DNA from: Episyrphus balteatus
Lineage: Eukaryota > Arthropoda > Insecta > Diptera > Syrphidae
Length of the DNA: 64,000 bases
Direction: 5' to 3'
Assembly (NCBI RefSeq): GCF_945859705.1
Contig: NC_079137.1
Location: forward strand, 65,595,803 to 65,659,802
How positions within the stretch are numbered: the first letter of the stretch is position 1; the number at the start of each line of letters is the position of its first letter. Below are positions 59,449-64,000 of this stretch, one piece after another. The position numbers were made by a program, and so were the translations under genes. The notes below the pieces were generated by a model, which did not search any database, had not been told where the DNA came from, and was given only the letters and a program-made list of their open reading frames with translations.

Positions 59449-61715
59449 AGGGAGTTAATTCTGTAATTTGTCCATTATTCCTTAAGTTTCTAATACAGTA
59501 AGCTAGATAGACTAACTTACATCAACAATTCATTACTTTCCACATATTTTCAATACAAATACAGAAACGTTTTCTTGTATTTTATTTACATAACGATTAA
59601 TCCTAAAAGTGACGAAAAAACTTTAAACCCTTAACTTCAATCATTAAATCCTTAAATATTTTCAATTTTAAATTTGACATTAGGGGGCGACACATCATTA
59701 AAAAAAAAAAAATGTGCAACTGCACATATCTACTTTTCACTGCTAAAAAAATGTCCTTCAAATTCGAAACTTCTTTTCAAATGATAAACATACTTAATCC
59801 TTGAAAAATTTGTCTATGCAGCTTTTGCGTATATAAAGATTTCCATGTCGAGGTCGATCGTCTCTTTCATATCAAATATAAATTCGACACGCATGCAACG
59901 TGTCATGCATTAATCATGCATTTTTTTCATCAAAGAAATATGGGCGTTGCAGCCAGGACATATCCACATGTGATTCAGATAATATATTTAATTTAAAATC
60001 TACCCATACACTCTCATCATTTATAATATCCTTCCCCCAGGCCCAAAGTGAACTTGCAATTTCGTTAATGATGCACTTTTGGTAGAAGTTTTGGATGAAT
60101 TTAACGTCACCTGATGCAATAAAAACCCCCTTTCTGAGTCCCTGAATCACACATATCTATCAAATCAACCCCCTACCACCCTTCTAAGTCCGATATAATG
60201 TCTTCGGCCACGTGCACATATTATTTCTGTCCATTACGCTTATAATATCAAAGAGGTTACAGGCCAGTGCAAGATATAAATATTATTTTCTGCAGTAGTC
60301 AGTTAGATTACTTTTTCATTTAGGGGCTGCTTTGCACCCTTCTTTGCCACTGTGGAAAGCAAACAAACAAACTAAAAGCATGATACAGCACATTTTGCTG
60401 AGAATTTATTACACAATTTGTGTGCGGTTCGAATGTCCGATTATTTATGAATCAATTGGGAATATTTTTTCTGTTCGTTTTAGTTTGTTTTCATAGTAAT
60501 TTTTGTTGTTCAAATTTAGATTCACGCTTCACGCAACAAAAGAGCTGACGAAAAAACTAAGCCCCCTTTATAGAATAGTGTGGCGTCTGTCAAATTTGAA
60601 GTATGTCTGGTCTGATGGTGCTCGTAATTAGATGTAGGCACGCAATGACCATATTTTTGGTCAAACACCTGACACACTATTTTTTTTTTCTTCTTCCAAC
60701 AACAGAATAGAAGGAAAAAACATTGAGGACGAGGACCGGGACAAGCATTCATCATTGTGCGGTTCCGGTCTTTAGACATAAATCGCACCTAAAGGTGCTC
60801 TAGTTTGTCAGTCCCAAGTCCAATAATTTTATATGACCGACCTAGATGTCAATGTGAGGAAGGGGTCTTAAAGCAGAAACAGACTTAAGTTATTGAAAAT
60901 GATGGTGGTGGGATATAGAAAGTTACTTGGTGGTGGCACCCAACCAACACCGGGTGTGTTAAATTGGTAATGAATTATTGTTGGTTCCGTTTCCTTTTTT
61001 TTTCGATACATATTTTTTTTTACACCAAATTTTTTATATGTGTCCTTTTTTTTAAGGATATTTTTGTTATGGTTTTTTATGGAAAATATCAAAGAGAGGG
61101 CTGGACATATGTTGTTAGTCACGCGGGTTACTTTTTTAAAAGGTTTGTGGGTAAATCTTAAGAGCGAATCTAAATGCAAGTTGGTTGGTGTGACTAAAGT
61201 AGACTTCGTTTATATCCGTTTAAGGTTGAATAATGTAGTCCTAACATTTTATGGTTTGAGGTATGGGTTTTTTATTTATCGATAATGAAAAATTACACCC
61301 AGATAAACTGAAGTGGAACTGGTAAGAATAGATAAGGTGTTAAGAATGCATTTTATGGCTTATAAAACTTAGAAATGAAATTATGGCGTGAAATGCAGGA
61401 ATGAAAATGTTTCCAACTTTGATCCTATTGATATGATATAGGAAATATTTAATGCATTTAAAAACTTCGAACTCTATAAACTTTCTATTGGCCGAGCTTG
61501 TACTACAACAATACCTGTTTGGGTTGTCAATAAACTTTTAATCTCAAAGAATTTCTCGAGACACTGAACTCAACACTATTGGACACTACTCTATTCGAGA
61601 AACGAATCAAATTCCTAACGATAATGCAAGCTCCAATTTGGAGAAAAGAAGAAAATACTCGAATTTTCTACCGATAAGCTTTTACTTAAATAATCATTTT
61701 TAGCAAAAAAACAAA
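59449..61715. other. noncoding stretch
   Basis: No gene is recognised. It has mixed composition with the weak fifth copy of the short motif at 60533-60560. Small frames at 59900-60150, 60522-60788 and 60868-61285 overlap on both strands and show no domain. Confidence 0.45.
60533..60560 (-). repeat. short dispersed motif, weak copy 5
   Basis: The reverse complement retains TCAGCTCTTTTGTT, but the GTTCGC half is altered (agttttttcg). Confidence 0.4.
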
Positions 61716-61935
61716 ACCGACTTCCATGGATCAAAACTGGGTTTTATATTTTTTTAAATAGTTCCTATGGTAAAAAGTGAACGAAATTGAAATGGGACCA
61801 CATTGCAACCACCAGCTATCCAATACAAAAAGAATTATCAAAATTGGTTCACTCAGTCCAAAGTTATGCAGTAACAAACATAAAAAAAAAAAAAATACAG
61901 ACGAATTGAATACCTCCTCCTTTTTGGAAGTCGGT
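61716..61935 (-). mobile_element. ACCGACTTCC MITE, copy 2
   Basis: The 220-bp unit has ACCGACTTCC and GGAAGTCGGT ends. It is a reverse-complement copy of 40623-40843 with clear interior similarity, including the A run, ggttcactcagtccaaagtt and aaaactgggtttt. Confidence 0.8.
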
Positions 61936-61959
61936 AAAAAATAGCTGTTTTTGTTAAAA

Positions 61960-62435
61960 TATTTTCAAAAGAAATTGGTAGCTTTGCCGTTTAAAAGAAT
62001 AAAGAAACATAGATATAAAAAAAAATTAAAAAAAAATCAATGTCCCGTTTTCGAAATTCGAAATTTATTTAAAAATCCAAAAATTATTATTTCGAAATTT
62101 TTTTTTTTTGGTTTGTATTAAAATTATTTAAATAATTTTGTATAAAAAATTACGTTGAAATCAGATTAGTAGTTTGGCAGAAAATCAGATTTGAAAAAAA
62201 AAACCGTTATATGACAGGTACCGTTCATAAAATGATTTTAGAATAAATTTTTTTTTCATCAAATGATAGAACTTGTCTAAAAACTAACATTTGATTTTTT
62301 TTAACAAAATCATTGCACCTGTTTTCGAGAATATTGAAATTTTCCGAAATTAGTATATGACAAAACTATTTTTAAAAAATTAACGGAAACAATGCTATAC
62401 AAAAATACATTTAGGTATGTTGAGCTGCCGGACGG
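61960..62435 (-). repeat. dispersed repeat family R2, copy 3
   Basis: Reverse-complement similarity to 36060-36380 with conserved aatcaatgtcccgttttcga, caggtaccgtt and agacaag/cttgtct landmarks. A hAT MITE is inserted at its far end. Confidence 0.6.
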
Positions 62436-62443
62436 GCGTGCAC

Positions 62444-63267
62444 CAGGGTTCCCAGGTTGAGGGGAAAATCACCATTTTTGCCGATTTTCTTAGACGAAAG
62501 GGATAAAATAGGGGACGGGGATAAAAAAGGGGGAAAAATATCTAAAAGGGGAAAAATTTAAACTTACAAAAACTTTAGACACAGTCTTTGAACAATCAAT
62601 TTAAATAAAACATAATTTCGAAATAAACTATCGTATTCCACGCTAAGTGGATTTTTTTAATTTGACAGCTCTACTAAAAACTAGGGTGCTTCCATTTTTT
62701 AATTCACTCCTCAAAATATTTCATTAAGGGAATCTGTACTTTTTTGGGTATATCAAGCGAAATTTTCAGCCAGCAGCCGCGGCAGTAATAAAAATAAAAA
62801 AAAAATACTTTATACATTTTTAAGACATCGTTGTTAAAAAAGCCTGCCTTAATCGGCATAAATACTCTATGATTTACAAAAATACATTAAATATAGAAAA
62901 TAATATCCATTTTTTATAAAATTAGCACTGATTTTTTAGGTTTACCATCAAAATAAAATTTATGAAGTACATAGTTCCATACTTCCTAAATTTTATTTTG
63001 ACTGTTTTTAGTTTGAAAATGAAATATGTATTTTGAGCTTCATTTTTGTTAATTTTTTTTATTTACTTATGTCCATTATAAAGTTTTTATTTTTATGAAT
63101 AAATTAAATACAAATTTAATATGTTTAAAACAAGATTTAAGTAAAAAAATTTAAAAAAATAAATACTTTTTTTTTCTGGAAAAAAGGGGATTTTTTTACG
63201 AAAAAGGGGAAAAATAAACGTTTTGGTGTTAAAAAAGGGGATTTATTTTGAAAACCTGGGAACCCTG
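62444..63267. mobile_element. hAT-type MITE with perfect 8-bp duplication
   Basis: The 824-bp unit starts CAGGGTTCCCAGGTT and ends with its exact 15-bp reverse complement. It is flanked on both sides by GCGTGCAC (62436-62443 and 63268-63275), the 8-bp duplication expected of hAT. Both subterminal regions carry repeated aaaaggggaaaaa-type motifs (about 62470-62560 and 63180-63245), candidate transposase-binding sites. No transposase frame is present. Confidence 0.92.
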
Positions 63268-63275
63268 GCGTGCAC

Positions 63276-64000
63276 ATCTTTTTTTTTTGTTTTTTTCTTT
63301 TAATCGAAAGAGGCATAAAAAAAGATCTTTTAAGCTCTATTCATAACTGAATAACAAAAGTTTTTTGGAAGTGAGGTTGTTGACATGCTGATGCTGAGTT
63401 GTTTGTGTCCAAATATATTTTTTTTTTAATTTACAGATACGAGTTCACTATGAATAGGCCTATGCATTAAGAAAAAAAAAAAATTACAATGTTTTTTTTT
63501 CAGATTTTCGAAAAAAATTCAAGTGGTACCCCTTGCCGAAAAAAATTGCATTTTCAAAAATTTCCTACAAAATTAACGAGTGACACATTAAAAGAAAGAT
63601 CTTCATAAGCTGAATTCATAACTTCATGAATTTCTGTCACAATATTTGGAGGATTTTTTTTTTTTCGAATCATTATTTTGGTCAGGGGCTAGCTTTGCAT
63701 TTTTTTCGAAAATCAAAAAAAAATTGTAATTTGCTTTTAGAGTTTATATAAATATAAATATTTTGTGAGTGTAAAATTAAAAAAAGCTTCTTAAATCAAT
63801 TTTGTCTCAAAAAAAAAAACAAAACAACATAATTTGTAGGTTTTTAAGGAACGGTTTAAAAAAAATTGTACATAGTTTAATTTTTGTTTTAAAATTAAAA
63901 ATAAAGTTGTTTTGCATTAGTTATGTTATAAATATAAACCTTGTAAAAAAACTTACACTGGAATTTTTTAAATAAAATCCTAGAAGTTGTTTTCAAGAGA
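63276..64000. other. AT-rich noncoding flank
   Basis: Nothing is recognised beyond poly-A/T runs. Confidence 0.6.

Overview
The window looks like noncoding nuclear DNA from an insect, most likely a fly. It is strongly AT-rich, full of poly-A/T runs and short microsatellites, has no operon-like gene packing, and is crowded with eukaryotic transposons and satellites. This assignment is inference from composition and repeat content; no host gene could be recognised. It may be intergenic or a very large intron. Several less AT-rich islands (about 7.0-8.0, 26.2-27.2, 29.9-31.5, 34.1-34.5, 37.9-39.2, 45.9-46.7, 52.8-54.5 and 57.2-57.7 kb) could hold host regulatory DNA, but none shows a convincing exon.

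The only well supported protein-coding sequence is a non-LTR retrotransposon of the CR1/Jockey group (about 41.43-45.85 kb). It has a 5'-truncated ORF1, an intact 989-residue endonuclease/reverse-transcriptase ORF2 that overlaps ORF1 by ATGA, and a 3' tail of AAAT repeats.

The rest is a layered set of non-autonomous elements. At 1.05-5.08 kb an element with two 303-bp LTRs differing at one base has no coding interior and carries a 68-bp tandem array. At 9.75-9.92 kb a 14-bp tandem array is interrupted by a 1.78-kb hAT-type element whose inverted ends are built of AGCTC subrepeats. At 15.83-16.75 and 20.34-23.11 kb lie two elements with CACAGTG ends and 5-bp target duplications, the pattern of Transib, the relatives of RAG. 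The second of these contains a nested 1.84-kb element with 61-bp perfect inverted ends. Further along are hairpin and MITE-like elements at 16.98-17.26, 28.44-29.00, 32.50-32.93, 39.93-40.50, 40.62-40.84 and 61.72-61.94 kb, and an 824-bp hAT MITE at 62.44-63.27 kb with a perfect 8-bp target duplication. A 13-bp satellite of about 1.4 kb fills 58.06-59.45 kb.

Two older dispersed families link distant parts of the window: family R1 (copies near 2.2-2.8, 20.0-24.1, 25.0-25.8 and 51.7-52.1 kb) and family R2 (near 35.9-36.5, 55.5-55.8 and 62.0-62.4 kb). A separate motif of about 27 bp recurs at five places and is not explained by any of these elements. The items most worth following are the CACAGTG elements, one of which has RSS-like 14/24 spacing, and the five-copy short motif.
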